64,000 bases of DNA, taken from the NCBI GenBank assembly GCA_964059195.1, contig CAXKWD010000010.1, positions 1,432,001-1,496,000 of the forward strand, written 5' to 3'. The position numbers and the translations under genes are program-made. This DNA is from Ectobius pallidus (Eukaryota; Arthropoda; Insecta; Blattodea; Ectobiidae). The notes beneath the pieces are model-generated. The model saw only the letters and a list, made by a program, of their open reading frames with translations, had not been told where the DNA came from and ran no database searches. Positions within the stretch are counted from its first letter, which is position 1. Every line of letters starts with the position of its first letter. Shown piece after piece: positions 45,524-58,177 of this stretch.

Positions 45524-47660
45524 CCCCGATTCTTCACAAAACATATTCGTGTAAACCACAAACATTTCTTAAGAATTTTACCCAAACAATAAATAGGTCA
45601 TTCCCCCTTTTTTCTACGACCTTACGTAACACTGCTATTCCAGTCACCCCAGGCACCATTTCTTATGAAGAAGTAAGCCAACACCCTACAGAGTGACCCT
45701 CTTAAAATTATTTATAAAGGAAGCGCACCCGCTTGTAAATAACTACCCAACTTTCACGTCTCTACAGTGTATATACTAATTTAAAACTAACTTGTAGAAT
45801 TTACAGCACATACAAAAAAGTTCAACACGCATTGTAAATATTTAAGATTTATTTTAGAAAGAGAAAATTCAAGTCAGCATAAAATTATTCAATAAATATT
45901 TATACCACAAAACTATAAAGGATATAATAAAAACAGATTTTATTGAAACTCATCATGCACAATGGCCATGGCATGTAGTGATAATAAAATCTACCCGTGA
46001 AGAACATTTACTAGAAAATCCAATCCAATCCAATATGCGCTAACATACGAATTAAAACAAGAGGCAAAGAAACCCCATAAAATTGTGAAAAGTACAGTAA
46101 GCATTTATTGAAACCATAGATCATGTCACGAATGCCCTAAGAATCAAAACATCTAAGAGGTAAATTTTGCTTTTATTCAACGAACTGGAATCGAAAAAGG
46201 ACGACGAGAATGGAATGTAAAATACTTTAGCGTGAACCCTCTCAATCTATGTTTCATTTTTACGTCAATGCGATGAAAGTATTAATTTAAGGCAATATGA
46301 TGACGCCCTCATTTTATAAGTAAACACTGAAAGACAATACCGATACAAGGATTACCTCATATAATGAAGTGATCTCTTGCAGTGTTTCCTTTGAGACGAA
46401 GAAGTGTTTGCGCAGCCTTTTTCCGACTAAAATTGTATATATATGTATTTAAGAAGTGATGTGCAGATTCCCCTCTGAATTATACTGAAGGAAATGAAAC
46501 ATCGATTTGACTTAGGATAATCACACTAGTATTTGATTTTATTAGTTAAGGAAATTTTAGTTACACTTATTGAAAACATTGAATTAAGTCTTATAATTAC
46601 ATATAACACTTGGGTTAAAGAATTGAAATTTTTAAATGAACAAGTATTTTACTATCATGCATATTCAATTTAGTATCCTCCCTAAAACCTTACACCAATC
46701 AAATATAAGGTATAAAATGAAGATGAAAGAGATAAATTATGAGTTATGAAAAGTGAATTCAAGAGTATGAAAGAGTATAAATAAATAAAGGTAAGAAATA
46801 AGTCGACGAAGAAAAATGAGCAAAGTATATGACAGGGAAGGAATCCACTGTCAAAGAAGTGGAGAAGGTCACTAATGAGATAGAAAATTTATTAGAATGG
46901 AGATAAGGCAAGTACGTATAATTATCATGCTAGAAAATGCTGATTGACATTTAATAATGGTATTATTGATTGTGTAGGAATGAGTATGTATAAGTTAGCA
47001 ACACCCTTGAACATGATATTACAAAATAAGCAAAATAAATTTATTCGAATGAAAACGATACCTGAAGAACAGAAGAGAGAAAATAGTACATTTTAGATTG
47101 TGTAATTAAACATAAAGTGTGAAGGGCAGAAATAATCAAACCCCATTGTGTGTTAAATGAAATTTTATGTATTTGATGGTAAGTAATTAAGTGTAATTAG
47201 TGTATTGTTTTATTAGGTGAAGAACAGTGATGTACCAGAAATGAGTTACAACCAGTTAAGAAGACTATTATCAAGTAATTCAATGTAACGAAGATTTTAT
47301 TTTATTAGGTGAAAAAGAGAAAGACACGTACCAGAAGTAAGTACAATTAAGTGAAAAAGACGGTTATCAGCTAATTGAGTGTAACAAGTATATGATTTAA
47401 CAATGTTTATATTTTAAGAATTTTAATGTGAAAACCATATTTTTTTGTCATCGAGGAAGAACACAGATGAAAGATAAAAATATAACAGATAATAAATAAC
47501 ATAATATTCATAATTACAAAATCGAAATAATTAATTAATATACGAACTGATTGAGAGATTTTGGAAGCGAGACTAACGAAAATTTTTTTAAATTATTTAT
47601 AATAATAATTTCCAAATACCAATAATTTCATAATTTTAATAATTGTTACGTTCGGACATT
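45524..47660 (+). other. Non-coding internal region, element 2
   Basis: About 2.1 kb of AT-rich DNA in the place of pol, with no frame above 60 codons. Diverged repeats of 'gtgaagaacagtgatgtacc' (47217) and 'gtgaaaaagagaaagacacg' (47309) occur. No polypurine tract precedes the 3' LTR. Confidence 0.65.
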
Positions 47661-49066
47661 TGTAGCAGATCAGTTCATATATGCTTATATAAAATAAGGA
47701 ATTAAATACAAGAAAATACATTCCACGGACAATATTTGAACTTCCCGCAACATTATCGACTACTAAAAACTACCATTACGCCTAGACTATTACAATGACC
47801 ATAAAACAAATTACATGACAAGACAGAGGACATTTACACGGACAATTTGATATGTAACACGACCATCTGAATTAAAAGACATTACCGGCAATTACAAATA
47901 ATTAATCAAACGATTAATTATTAACACGACAACCTAGAAAATGACATCATTCAACGCGTAATCAAGAAAGCTATAGAACTACACTTATTACAGACAATAG
48001 TGACCAATACTTTATGAATTATTAAACTAAATAGAGGCATACAATGCATTGTAGGCGGTGCTCTTCTGTCTAGAAAGACCCTTGACGCCACCACTTGGCT
48101 TGACATTGACATATATGTTTCTCCCCAAACCTCATTCCACTTTAACGACAAATATTTTAAACCATAGCAGAAGACTTAGCTAATCCCCCAATCATAAGAG
48201 ACAAAGCTAACTGACAGAACCAATGGAAATGCAAGAATATTTTAACACAGAAACATATTAACAGGAACATGAGCAACGAACGCGGACTTGAAGACACTGA
48301 TCGAGAGGACACGGACGTTATTTTTGTAGTCGAAACAGGAGTTGGAATTATTGACTTTTAGACAGTGAAATAGTATATACCGACTTTTCAAGTAATACGG
48401 TTGAGGATAGAAATTTATATAACGTAATAAGACAAGAAAATATATATTATTTTGTATTGTGAAGTGAAAAGAATATATACCGCCATAAGATAAATAACGC
48501 AAAATTCCTGCGATAAAACGTGCAGATGTTATAAGAATAATAAATAACCTAAAGTGATTTTGGCGACGACGAAGTGAATAGATAAAGACATTATTTAAAG
48601 TAACTGTATTCTTCCTCCCGACATATTACGATAATTACAGACTAAGTGACAAAATTAAGAACAAAATAAACTTACAAATAGTATTATTCAAGTGCCTAAC
48701 GAATTGACATTATTGTACTACCCAGCATTCCCTAATCTTATATCCTGTATTAGCTTCGTCGAGCACGGCCCTAGAAAAAGAACTCTCGCTCTACCCACTG
48801 AGTAAGCACTAGCTGGACATTATCTTATTAATAATGTAATAATAAAGAAGAAAGGTGCTCACATAAATCAACGACACCCACCTTAACCAAAGGGTATAAA
48901 TTAGCTGCCCAACTTGTGGCCTAACTAACGAACTGGTATAAATTGGTGCCCATCTCGGTGCTAATTACCTTACCACCCACCGATCAGATAATCCAAACAT
49001 ACGATCGGGTATAAATTGGTCACCCAACTCTGGGGCAATTCAACGACCCCATAGCGATCGGGTATA
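47661..49066 (+). repeat. 3' LTR, element 2 (1406 bp)
   Basis: Pairs with 41115-42519, with a one-base A-run difference plus scattered substitutions. It contains the same three internal PBS-like units. Confidence 0.9.
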
Positions 49067-49070
49067 TGGC

Positions 49071-50040
49071 TTAAGATAGTGTTTTGTAAAAAACATTTAA
49101 ACCATCTAGTTTATGGTCAAAATTCTCAATACTGAATTATTTATGTTATTTTGAATTGTAAATTATTAGTAGATACCCGATAATAGTAACAGTAGGAATA
49201 ATAGTTTCTGCAGTGGTTAAAATTAAGGCAATGGAGGTAAGATTCAGGAACAAGTAAGAACCCAGCGTGTCTGAATCGTAGTCTCCTTAGAACTAGTAAA
49301 ATGCTTTAATACTAATAAATTATTATTTACACGAATCTACATCACAAATATGCATCCCAAACCAGCGACGGGAACTTGTAATTTTTAATTATTTTATGTT
49401 ACCTTATATCGTAAATATTGTTTAACAAAACTCTCTCCATCTATGTGAAGTTCCATTTAACGGGCTAGGCTGTTACAAAAAGTGCTTAGAAAAGTGTAAA
49501 GAAAGGGGAATAGCCCGTTATGATACTTAATGAGGATTTCACCAGATGTCACTGTAATTCTTTTTTCTTTTATACAAACAAATAATTATCCATTGCCGGT
49601 TCGCTTAAATATTCAACAGAGCCTCACTCGAAAATTCTACTGGAATAAACCTTTAGATTTATACCTCTAATGCTCTAATTTTTCAATGTATGCTAGCTTA
49701 GCTAAAAAAAATCACGATTTGTTCCCTCAGAAGAAAAACCTTCCCTTCCAGGGATTGTTAAAAGTCTACTGTGACTTCGTTGAAATATAAGAGTCATTAT
49801 GTTGCATAAATATCTGCCACTCTACAGAGGAGTCTGCTGTAATCTGAAACAAAAAGTTGTGAATATAATTAATGACGTGGAGTTAACTTAACTACCTCCG
49901 TCACTCTTCGATTCAGCTCTCTGCATATTGATAGCCCTGATATTTCTTTCTTCAAGTCTAAGGAGAAATATAATACACACCTCATTCAGACTACAATAAT
50001 TACCTGAATTAATTTTAATACTAATTGTTTACTTTTAAAA
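49071..50040. other. Unassigned
   Basis: One 10-bp inverted pair (TAACGGGCTA at 49458 and TAGCCCGTTA at 49511) is the only structure noted. Confidence 0.4.
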
Positions 50041-50131
50041 ACAATAATAATATTAATAATACAATAATAAATATTATATTAATTCAATAATAATATTAAT
50101 AATACAATAATAAATATTATATTAATTTTAC
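50041..50131 (+). repeat. Tandem AT-rich duplication
   Basis: 'aataataatattaataatac' followed by 'aataataaatattatattaatt' occurs twice in succession (units of about 45 bp). Confidence 0.8.
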
Positions 50132-50191
50132 TAAGAGCTATAACAAATTACTTTTTTTTCAGTTTTTAAAATATAGTTCTATTTTATAAGG

Positions 50192-50798
50192 TCAGAAATA
50201 AACTATATCTTCTAATGAAGAAGGGGGAAACGTGCCCATTATACTTTCGGCATTTTCCCTTTGGACGGCTATGCCTCTGCTGCGTTGCCTCAGATATTCA
50301 GTGACGTTATTAATGGACTGTAGATGTTTGCCCAATTCATTAACGAAGGCTTTGGCTACAGAGCACCAGGGACCAAAGGTTTCCACGGCGAAGACGATTA
50401 TAGCACGATATTTTGACCTCTTTAGTTGGGCAGTGGATTCAGCAGCAAACCCAGCAGTTTACAGGTGGAGGATAAATGAGATGGTGCTAATGTGTCTAAA
50501 CGTGTTGCGTCCCACGTCAAGGATTTGTCTTGTCTCCATGAACTTAGTGTCGAACCGTCTGGACGTTTACCGTCAGAGTGGCTGATTCCTACTGGTTCCA
50601 AGATAGTAGAAACACCGGGAGAAGTCAAAGGTCTTTTGATAATGTAATTCAAGGCAGAATGTCTGGAGAATCTACCAGAGTTCTTGGAACAGCTCAATGC
50701 ATGGTAACCGCAAGAAACAGCAGAGGCCTCACAAACACAAGTGTGCTCCTGGCAGATTGCACAGCCTAGACGTAGTTCTCCAGCAATCCGAATTGAAC
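50192..50798 (-). pseudogene. LINE C-terminal domain, downstream half
   Basis: The minus frame from 50808 reads 'LRLGCAICQEHTCVCEA', 'HALSCSKNSGRFSRHSALN', 'SDGKRPDGSTLSSW', 'LTWDATRLDTLAPSHL'. A shifted piece (50192-50386) has 'METFGPWCSVAKAFVNELGK'. This is the conserved C-terminal region of a non-LTR element family. The RPDG...WDAT pattern resembles a restriction-like endonuclease core, by inference. It is the continuation of 53654-55760, separated by an inserted Penelope-like element. One frameshift lies between the two pieces. Confidence 0.8.
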
Positions 50799-51232
50799 AA
50801 TTATCCATAATATTAAAAAACTTAATTCCAATGAAAGTGAGTAATAGATGTTGCTTTTTAATACAACCTTATACCCTCAATTTAATTTATTATTGATAGA
50901 TGTTCCAGGGAGAAAGTACTGCCAATATCATTTACTATATATATTATTAATTGGGTAAATTAAAATTACAAAATGATAAATTAACTTATTTTAATGCATG
51001 AAATTCTTACATGATTGTCAATGAGATATCTCAGTTTATGATTACTATGTCATTAAAAATTAAAATGACTTTTATGTGGTATCAAAGTAGCTTGCTAAAT
51101 GTTATAGTGTTAACCTGTAAAAGGGATAACTCAGCTTATGCTTATTATGTAAATTAAATTAGCTATCATCAATATATGTGGTATAAAAATAGCTTGCATT
51201 CATGTATGCTAAATCTCACTATATTAACCTGT

Positions 51233-52213
51233 ACAAAAGATTGGTCGTATAATGGCATAATTAAAGCCAGTTCTGACTGTACTGACAGGATCAAAAGAGT
51301 TATGAAAGAAGTTAATCTTATTTTGACAGATAGGGGTGTAAGAAATAACACACAAATGAATCCTAAACCTCCATGTTTAAGAGCACATGTTAAAACACAC
51401 AAACAAGAAAATCCCATGAGACCTGTAGTTAACTTTACAAGTTCACCGACCTATAAAATTTCAAAAACAATCAGTAAAATAGTTAAAACTAAACTTACAT
51501 TACAGAATAAATATACTTTAACAAACTTTATAGATTTAGTAAATACTATAAAAGCTTACAAAATTGAAAATCACGAAATTTTCATATCATTAGACATAAA
51601 AAACTCTATACCAATAAACCAATTAAGGAAACACTACAAATAATAGCTAATGGGTTACGTCAGAAAAATGAAAATCCAATAGTTATTGAACAATTAATGA
51701 AGATTATTGAAACAATCGTGCAACAAAATTATTTTACGTTTAACATTGAAATATATGTGCCATAGCAAGGGGTGGCCATGGGATCACCATTATCAGGCAT
51801 AATCTCCGAAAATTATATAGAAGACATGTTGATGATATCATTTTATCTGGGACCGAGTAAATGACATAGTCCAAGACTTTAATAACATCCATAACAAATT
51901 GAAATTTACATTTTAAAAAGAAAAAGAACATACAATGAAATATTTAGATTTAAGCCTAACCAGAAAACATAACAAAATTGAGTTCCACAAATACAGGAGA
52001 GATACGTTCACAGACACAATAATTCATAGAAATTCAAACCATCCCTACACGCACAAAATGGCAACCTTCAACGGTATGATTCATAAACTTATAAACATAC
52101 CAATGAACAAACAAAACTACAATCAAGAACTTAACACTACCATTCAAATAGCCAGCAATAACGGTTATAAAAAAAGACGCCATACTCAAACTACTAAGAA
52201 AAAAGTAAGGTAG
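51233..52213 (+). pseudogene. Penelope-type reverse transcriptase
   Basis: 51176-51643 gives 'LRAHVKTHKQENPMRPVVNF', 'SPTYKISKTISK' and 'ISLDIKN' (motif A region). A frame change and stops follow, then 'VAMGSPLSG' (motif B) near 51775. 'HVDDII' (catalytic motif C) lies near 51826 in yet another frame. 51935-52213 has 'MKYLDLSLTRKHNKIEF', 'HPYTHKMATFNGMIHK' and 'IQIASNNGY', the known RT-to-endonuclease region of Penelope-like elements. Confidence 0.85.
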
Positions 52214-52390
52214 AAAGTGGGAAAAACAAAGAAAGGCCTCTCAACTAAGTCCTATTAGGAAAAATATCATATAAAAAGTGTTACCTTTACATATAATGAA
52301 AATAAAGTGCATAAAATTACCAAACATTAAAAAAAAAATACTTCAATATCTCCTTCCGTACCAACAACACAATAAAAAATAGACTTTACA

Positions 52391-52760
52391 ATGCTAGTTC
52401 TAACAGAATTGACAAATTTTCAAGAAAACGGAGTTCATAAACTTCCATGTACAGACTGTAATAAGGTCTACATAGGCCAAACAGGCAGGCAATTCAAACA
52501 AAGGTTTAAAGAACATATTTCAGATTACAAACATCGAAGAAGAAAGTCATCATTCGCCAAACACCTACAAGACGAAAAACGAAAATAGGCCTATAGAACA
52601 AACACTGGAAATCCTACAAAACACAAAAGAAGGTATTAGACTTGACACATTGGAAGCCCTAGAGATTTACAAACGTAAAAATAATATACTTAATGAGGAC
52701 ATTATTGAACACAACCCGCTTTTCGAACTAGCAGTGAACGTACCCATAGAAAATAAATAG
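52391..52760 (+). pseudogene. GIY-YIG endonuclease of the Penelope-like element
   Basis: 'HKLPCTDCNKVYIGQTGRQF' followed by 'RFKEHISDYK' and 'SSFAKHLQ' is the GIY-YIG domain with the Cys pair typical of Penelope elements and the catalytic Arg region after YIGQTGR. A stop at 52586 interrupts it. The continuation in another frame ('LDTLEALEIYKRKNNILNED') ends at 52760. Confidence 0.85.
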
Positions 52761-52923
52761 ACCCGTTGTACACTGAATACTTCAGTACAGCTGGAGCATT
52801 ACAACTCAGTACTCATTACCTAGGTAAGAACTCAAAATTTCTTATAAAAAATTTATCTATTGATTCTATATGTTTAACAATAATTATTTGACCGTTGTTT
52901 ATGTATTAAAATTTATAATAGGG

Positions 52924-52951
52924 CTGAAGATGACCAATATTCTGGTCGAAA
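52924..52951 (+). ncRNA. Hammerhead-ribozyme-like core
   Basis: CTGAAGA (52924-52930), stem GACC (52932-52935) / GGTC (52944-52947), then GAAA (52948-52951) match the hammerhead core CUGANGA-stem II-GAAA. GCATC/GATGT immediately after could form a short helix III. Hammerhead motifs are known in Penelope-like elements. Helix I and the cleavage triplet are not convincing here, so activity is doubtful. Confidence 0.5.
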
Positions 52952-53653
52952 TGCATCCCCATTGATGTTATCCAGAGATAAATAACCTGCCAATACCAGA
53001 AATAGAGGGGTGCAACAAACTACATCAACAATACAACGGAGTTCCAGCAAAACAGCATCAGTCATTTACAAGAACATAAACAACAGTGATTTTATCCACT
53101 AAGCACTCAGCTGTTTACAAGACAACGGAGTTCAAACTCAATGTGTTTTAATTAATGTTTTATAAACATAATAATTCACAAACTATAGTAGCATATGACA
53201 ATATTAGTATTGTATCGATTTTAATTATACCACGAACGTTTTGTGCAGGAAAATATAATGACATTTTAGCATACATGAATGCAAGCTATTCTTATACCAC
53301 ATATATTGATGATAGCTACTTTAATTTACATAATAAACATAAGCTGAGTCATCCCTTTTACAGGTTAACACTTTAATATTTACCAAGCTACTTTTATACA
53401 ACATATTTTGATGCTAGTCATTTTAATTTATAATGACATAGTAAACATAAGCTGAGATATCTCATTGACAATTATATAAGAATTTCATGCATTAAGGTAA
53501 GTTAATTTATCATTTTACAATTTTAATTTACCAAATTAATAAACATATATTGTAAATGATATTGGCAGTACTTTCTCCCTGGAACATCTATCAATAATAA
53601 ATAAAATTGAGGTTATAATGTGGTATTAAAAACAACATCTAAATTATCCATAA

Positions 53654-55760
53654 GTGTGCCAATTTGAGTAGATGGTATGACCGAGAGCCAAGAGCTTGCT
53701 TCTTTAGCTTGAATTGCATGGAACTGTGCTTGATCCTGAAGGGAATTCATACATGTGGTTAATGTTTTCAGGACACAAGTGGAGTTAATGCCGTCCCAAA
53801 TTTTTGTATTTCTCGTTGTTCTGGAGGTTCTTGAGAATCAGTAAGCAGAGACCAATGTTGTAAAGCTTCCTTTAAATGACAGACATCGAGATTGTCACCG
53901 TAGTTAGAGACTTGAGACTTGACGAAATCGAAGACTGAATATGCAGAAGCTATAAAAGCTGGTAAACAGATGTCAGACAACGATCTAATACCAAGACCAC
54001 CTATGTTAATGGGTAAACTAGATAAACACCAGTTTTTATCTTCTAATGGGAAGTTGAGGATTGATTCCAAACAGTTCCGAAGTAATCCGTCTGCTTCCTT
54101 GAGAAGCGATGGAAAGAACCAAAGTGGGGTGGTTCGAAAGTAGTAGGTAAATTTTGGAATATGTTACATGTGCATTCAAGTCAAGCAAACGTTCCAGTGA
54201 TCTTTTAATTTCTTGAATCTTCGTATGAGCAGTTGTTTCTATATTTTCGACAAAAATTGGAGATCCTAAAAGAGCTAACTCTGATTTAAAAATTACTTAA
54301 TCTTCCGAAAATTGGAAACAACTGTGTCATCTAGTCCAGAGCAGAAATATAATTCACATTTAATCTGGGTTTATCTCCAGACCCAGAGATTGACAATCTT
54401 GCACTACTTTCTGGAAATCAGCAAGGACTTTGTCTGGCTCATCAGATAGAGTACCATAATCTAAGTAAAACAAGTTAAGGCAGCTCTCCAATTCTTTAAC
54501 GACAGGATGGATAGTGTGACTGAAGAGTAAAGGTTCTGTAGGGTCTCCTTGTTGGTCACCTGTTTTTGATGATATGACATGTGACTGAAAATATATGTTG
54601 GACGGAAATCTATATGCATGCCATATGAAAGCATAAAGTTCTGGGATCTTTTCTGTGACATTATTAACCATACAGTCCCTTTCTATGCAGTTAAAAGCAT
54701 TGCGAAAATCAATCTTAAGGAGCACTTTTCTACTTTTTACATTGTTTGCTAAGAAAGTGCGTACAGAGTGAATGACTGGCGAGGAAGGAAATACTCACTA
54801 GTTTCTTTTCTAATAGATGAACAAGCTGACTTGGACACTAGCCTACGAGAAACATTACCAATGGCAATTGGCCGAATTGCACCTCCCTTCTTCTCAAGAG
54901 CGGTTAATGTTGCTCCATATAAGAGTGGACAAATAATGTCCAATACTTTACCTGCTAATATAAAGGTACATAAATTGGTGATAGAAGCAGTCTTCTACCA
55001 GAGTCACCATCAGACGTTGATGTAAGGTCACTAATATGTTGTGGTCGTAATCCATCAATCCCTGAAGAAGATCCCATAGGAAATCTTTTAATCGCCTTTG
55101 TGACCATTTCAAACTAACAGATATAGATCGGTTAGTAGAAGCAAGAGGTTCAGGAAATAAAAGAGGTCTTGAAAGTGCAGGGTTCTTTTCTAATAAGGCT
55201 TCATAAGTTGGCAATGAGTGAGAAGCTAAACCCATATCAAAAGAGAAGATACACACTGCACCACGGATGTCGCCATCTGACACTTTAGCTTTTATAAGGC
55301 GAGACGTTGGAGAGTTATACTTTTTCCGAATAGGGAAGGATGTCATTCTGAAGTCTCTTAGATTGTCCTTGATAGTTGACACTAGCGATTTCTTGTATTT
55401 CTTTTTGGAATTCAGAGGAGCTCGGGGTGCAATATACGAAAAGAGAAATAGGTCTTTCCAACTGTCTACAGTATTTCGGGAAACACAGCGATCAATGATT
55501 TGAAAAAGTTTATCAGCTGCGTAAGATCTTGCTCCCTTAGGAATACTTCTCAGAACTTGTGTATTATTTTTGTACGACGCAAAGTGAGAATAGAAAGGAT
55601 CGTCAGATATAACTTGCTTAGATAGGTCATTACCTCCAAAAGGTTGATGAGGGTGTGCTCTCGACCAGTGAATACGTAGACCTTTAGTACTTTTGAAAAA
55701 TTTGTCACTACATAAGGGACATAAAATGAAATCTGCATCATCACTTGGAGTTGTCTGTGG
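53654..55760 (-). pseudogene. LINE with N-terminal C2H2 finger and RT, upstream half
   Basis: Read leftwards from 55760: zinc finger 'CPLCSDKFFKSTKGLRIHWS' then RAH (C-X2-C-X12-H-X4-H); then 'DLFLFSYIAPRAP'; then 'GGAIRPIAIGNVSRRLVSK' (54749-54943). RT motif A 'LLKIDFRNAFNCIERD', motif B 'GDQQGDP' and motif C 'LFYLDYGTL' lie in 54360-54725. Motif C has Tyr where the second catalytic Asp belongs. The thumb-like region follows ('INIGGLGIRSLSDICLPAFI') and the frame runs into the Penelope insertion. Zinc finger plus RT plus downstream RPDG domain suggests an R2-group (restriction-endonuclease) LINE. Several frameshifts and stops are present. Confidence 0.8.
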
Positions 55761-56299
55761 CTACTTGAGACACACATGAAGAACAAGTCCACTAATTCAG
55801 TGTGAACAGAAATTTCCTCATTACTTAACACAACGCACAATCTATATTGATAAATTATCCTTGGCATTTGTGGATTTCTTGCAGAGGGGATATACTAGAA
55901 AGTCCTTAAGTTCCATTTTAATTGAAAAATTATATGAAAGCAATGGCACAATTCAATGGTGGTACACACAAATAAATGAAGTGAGAGAAACAAAAGTACC
56001 ACACGGAAGACACAGTGTTCATAGTAGTAGATCTTCTGTGGGACTGGATACTTTTTGGAGTTCCTGTGGTATTTTAAAGTAGAACTTATAATATAATTTC
56101 ACAAATAAAACATATATAATCAAGCGTTGCTATGGTGGATCAACAAAGCCAAATCTATGCAGTCGAAAAATTATAAAGTTATTAAGAAATTGATTCATAA
56201 AGAAAAGACACAAACACTTCAATGAGTCCAAAATTATTTGAAGACCTCAAAAGAAGGAACACTTCACAACTCCAAAGTGGAGAACCATTTAAAGTGGCT
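55761..56299. other. Unassigned
   Basis: Likely includes the untranslated 5' side of the preceding LINE. No further motif. Confidence 0.35.
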
Positions 56300-56383
56300 G
56301 AGTGGTAGAGAAGGCCTTATGGCCTTAACTCCGCCAGGTTAAATAAATAAATAAATAAATAAATAAAATAAATAAATGAACAG
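56300..56383 (+). mobile_element. Retroposon 3' end with (AAAT)n tail
   Basis: 'aggccttatggccttaactc' and 'cgccaggtt' followed by AAAT repeats (56340-56383). It matches the inverse segment at 362-410. Confidence 0.65.
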
Positions 56384-58177
56384 CACAATGCATCGTGTCA
56401 TGTTTACTTATAGATATTTGCATTCATGACAATTTATTGTTAACTTCTGTCTTTATTAACAATGCAACAATCACTTGTTTTATGCGAGATTTCTTGTTAG
56501 GTTGGTAACTGACGATTACAAAGTTAACGTTGCAAACTTCCTTTTACAGCAGAACCCCGCTAGTCCGACCCCAATGGGACCTCGAGCATGGTCAGGACAC
56601 AAATTTTTGGTCGAACTGTCTGAGGAGAACTTATTTACGTGAAAACGTGATATAAAGACGATGTTTTTTCGTACTGGCAATTGAAAATGTTGTTGACAGG
56701 ATTACATTATTATGAAGTAAACGTACTTAATAATTGTAAATAATTGGATACTATTTTTCAAAACACATAGATATCAACACACAACCATAAACTGTTTGTA
56801 AACACACAGTATTATCAATTATCATTAGAGCCCGGATTTTTAGGTTTTCTAACATATTAAAATCGACATTTTAGTTTTTTGCCATTTTCAGATAATTTAA
56901 TTACGGTAGTACAATAAACAATTTGAAACAAATATATTAATACATTTTATTTTTACTTACAATTTCCATGGTTCTAAACCACAAAACTGTAGAAATACTT
57001 TTTTTAGTACACGCTCTCTAAAACAGTTGCTTGTCGGACTGGTAACAAGCCGAAAAATTGCATTTTTGCAACCAAGGCCGCTAAAATTGCATAAAACTGC
57101 ATTCAAACTGCATTCAAACTGCATTCAAAATTCAGTTTTATCGGCCTTGTACTTTAAAGTCGTTATGGCAAAATATAAACAAAACTCAGATGGCATTGAC
57201 CAGTAACACCAATTTTAACAAGGATCTAAGCATATACTTGGTCATAAAACAACAAATTTAAGCCAACATGTTTCTATATGATATTCAGAAACTACACCAG
57301 GGTTTTTCGCAAAACAGGGTAGCCTTCTTCATCACATAACGACATATATAAGCCAACAACTTTTCACATCTTGGGTCACAAGAGAATCATTGTTTACCAT
57401 GGATTGCTTGCAATATATTCCTTCTCACATTCTACCATTGCCGTCATGTTGCTGGCACCAGCTCCAATTCAATGTTTCTAGCTTGGATTGAAATTTCCTC
57501 GGAATTATCACTCATATTTCACAAGATTTTCATAATTATAGTTCGAATGCATTATTGTTTACAAAAAGCTATTCATAATGCATCTATACCGCATTTCGTA
57601 TTGGTACGTACGGTTCATTGTTGTTTTGCGATTTAGGTGGCTGTGGGAATAAGAGTTTAACAAATGGCTGACTATAAGATATTTTTGCATAGCCGAGGCT
57701 GAAATACTGAATGACTCCGATAAAGTTTCTGAGTACATGATGCATACAATATATGTTTAGTAAAAGTTCTCTAAATTAAATTAAATGAAACAAAAATATG
57801 ATATCGCAAAACGATTTCGGTTCACTAACGATTTCCTTTACCGAGAAAATGGGGTACAAAATGACAAAATGACAACATATTTTATTGTTACCTTTCTCTT
57901 ACAAAATAATATACTTGCAACAATGAGCAAAATGAAAAATGTAGGCAGAAATTTGAAAAGTAATATTTAGTAGAATAATAATTGGATTAATTGTTTTCAT
58001 CATTATTGTTATTTTATAGTATTTCACTTGAAAAGCAGTTTTAGCCATTTTTAGTTTTAACGTCTTATTTAGCCATTTTTAGGTTTTATGAGATTGAACT
58101 TTGTGACTGCATTGACAATGAAACACATAATTATGTTAAAATACCACATTTAGCTAGCATGGAACATCTTAGTTTAA

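Larger units (their letters stand above)
41115..49066 (+). mobile_element. Gag-only LTR retrotransposon (element 2)
   Basis: A 7952-bp element with LTRs 41115-42519 and 47661-49066 flanked by the 4-bp duplication TGGC (41111-41114, 49067-49070). LTRs start TGTAGC and end GGGTATA, not the usual CA. They differ by about a dozen substitutions and one indel, so it is older than element 1. The interior encodes a coiled-coil Gag and an Asn/Arg-rich tail in another frame. No pol motif was found, and no polypurine tract is evident before 47661. Gypsy affinity is inferred from the gag domain and tRNA-Lys-like PBS. Confidence 0.85.
50811..53641 (+). mobile_element. Penelope-like element with inverted terminal repeats
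   Basis: Flanked by a 12-bp duplication AATTATCCATAA (50799-50810 and 53642-53653). Coding remnants on the plus strand are a Penelope RT and a GIY-YIG endonuclease. Both ends carry ~365-bp inverted repeats, 50846-51210 and 53272-53640, diverged by several percent. Penelope elements are known to carry terminal repeats in either orientation. Each repeat itself contains two related sub-units ('ctcagcttatg', 'tagcttg'). The copy is inactive: RT is in several frames. Confidence 0.9.

Noticed and set aside
49458..49520. Inverted pair TAACGGGCTA/TAGCCCGTTA as a transposon
   Set aside because: Only about 60 bp overall, with no target duplication.
50846..53640. DNA transposon with long TIRs
   Set aside because: The coding content is a Penelope RT and GIY-YIG, and the target duplication lies outside the TIRs.
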